NCBI GenBank assembly: GCA_002507085.1
Contig: DAYW01000066.1
Location: 24,754 to 30,673 of the forward strand
Direction: 5' to 3'
DNA: 5,920 nucleotides
Source of the DNA: an archaeon UBA168
Lineage (GTDB): Archaea; Thermoproteota; Thermoprotei_A; Marsarchaeales; UBA168
Below the pieces are notes generated by a model that saw nothing but the letters and a program-made list of their open reading frames with translations, was not told the origin of the DNA and ran no database searches. Position 1 is the stretch's first letter. Every line of letters starts with the position of its first letter. Shown in pieces: positions 5,917-5,920 of this stretch. The translations under genes and the position numbers were made by a program.

Positions 5917-5920
5917 CTGT

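Noticed and set aside
1..5920. CRISPR arrays, insertion sequences, tRNA genes or defence islands
   Set aside because: No repeated spacer pattern, terminal inverted repeats, transposase motifs or cloverleaf-like sequences were seen; the genes are housekeeping types with similar codon use.

Overview
The window reads as archaeal chromosomal DNA. The evidence is the type of proteins (an archaeal-type FKBP prolyl isomerase with a C-terminal extension, an Lhr-type helicase with a C-terminal four-cysteine motif), TATA-like elements of the CTTWWAAGG kind about 26-29 bases before start codons, apparently leaderless genes, frequent TTG starts, and heavy use of AGG/AGA and ATA codons. The FKBP looks most like those of the thermophilic TACK (crenarchaeal-side) groups, but this is a judgement from memory of family sequences and I do not name a genus.

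Layout. Bases 1-597 hold, on the minus strand, the N-terminal 199 codons of a class V (PLP-dependent) aminotransferase, cut by the window edge just after the PLP lysine. A 70-base divergent intergenic region (598-667) carries back-to-back TATA-like elements. The FKBP-type peptidyl-prolyl isomerase follows on the plus strand, starting at a TTG (668-1561), with a 71-residue low-complexity tail. A 104-base gap (1562-1665) contains a GC hairpin, a short T-run, two TATA-like elements and a GGTGA ribosome binding site. Then come cysS (1666-3111), an unlisted small gene for a 33-residue single-span membrane peptide (3137-3238), and an Lhr-like SF2 helicase (3235-5916). The small gene's TGA overlaps the helicase's TTG start as TTGA. 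cysS, the small gene and the helicase run in one direction with gaps of 25 and -4 bases and probably form one transcription unit.

Working together: the set is mostly housekeeping (amino-acid metabolism, protein folding, tRNA charging, nucleic-acid repair or processing), and I see no mobile element, CRISPR array or defence island. The points most worth a second look are the small membrane peptide coupled to the helicase, the helicase's altered motifs II (DECQ instead of DExH) and III (SAF instead of SAT), the shared upstream region of the divergent promoters, and the Q/A/S/E/K-rich tail on the FKBP.
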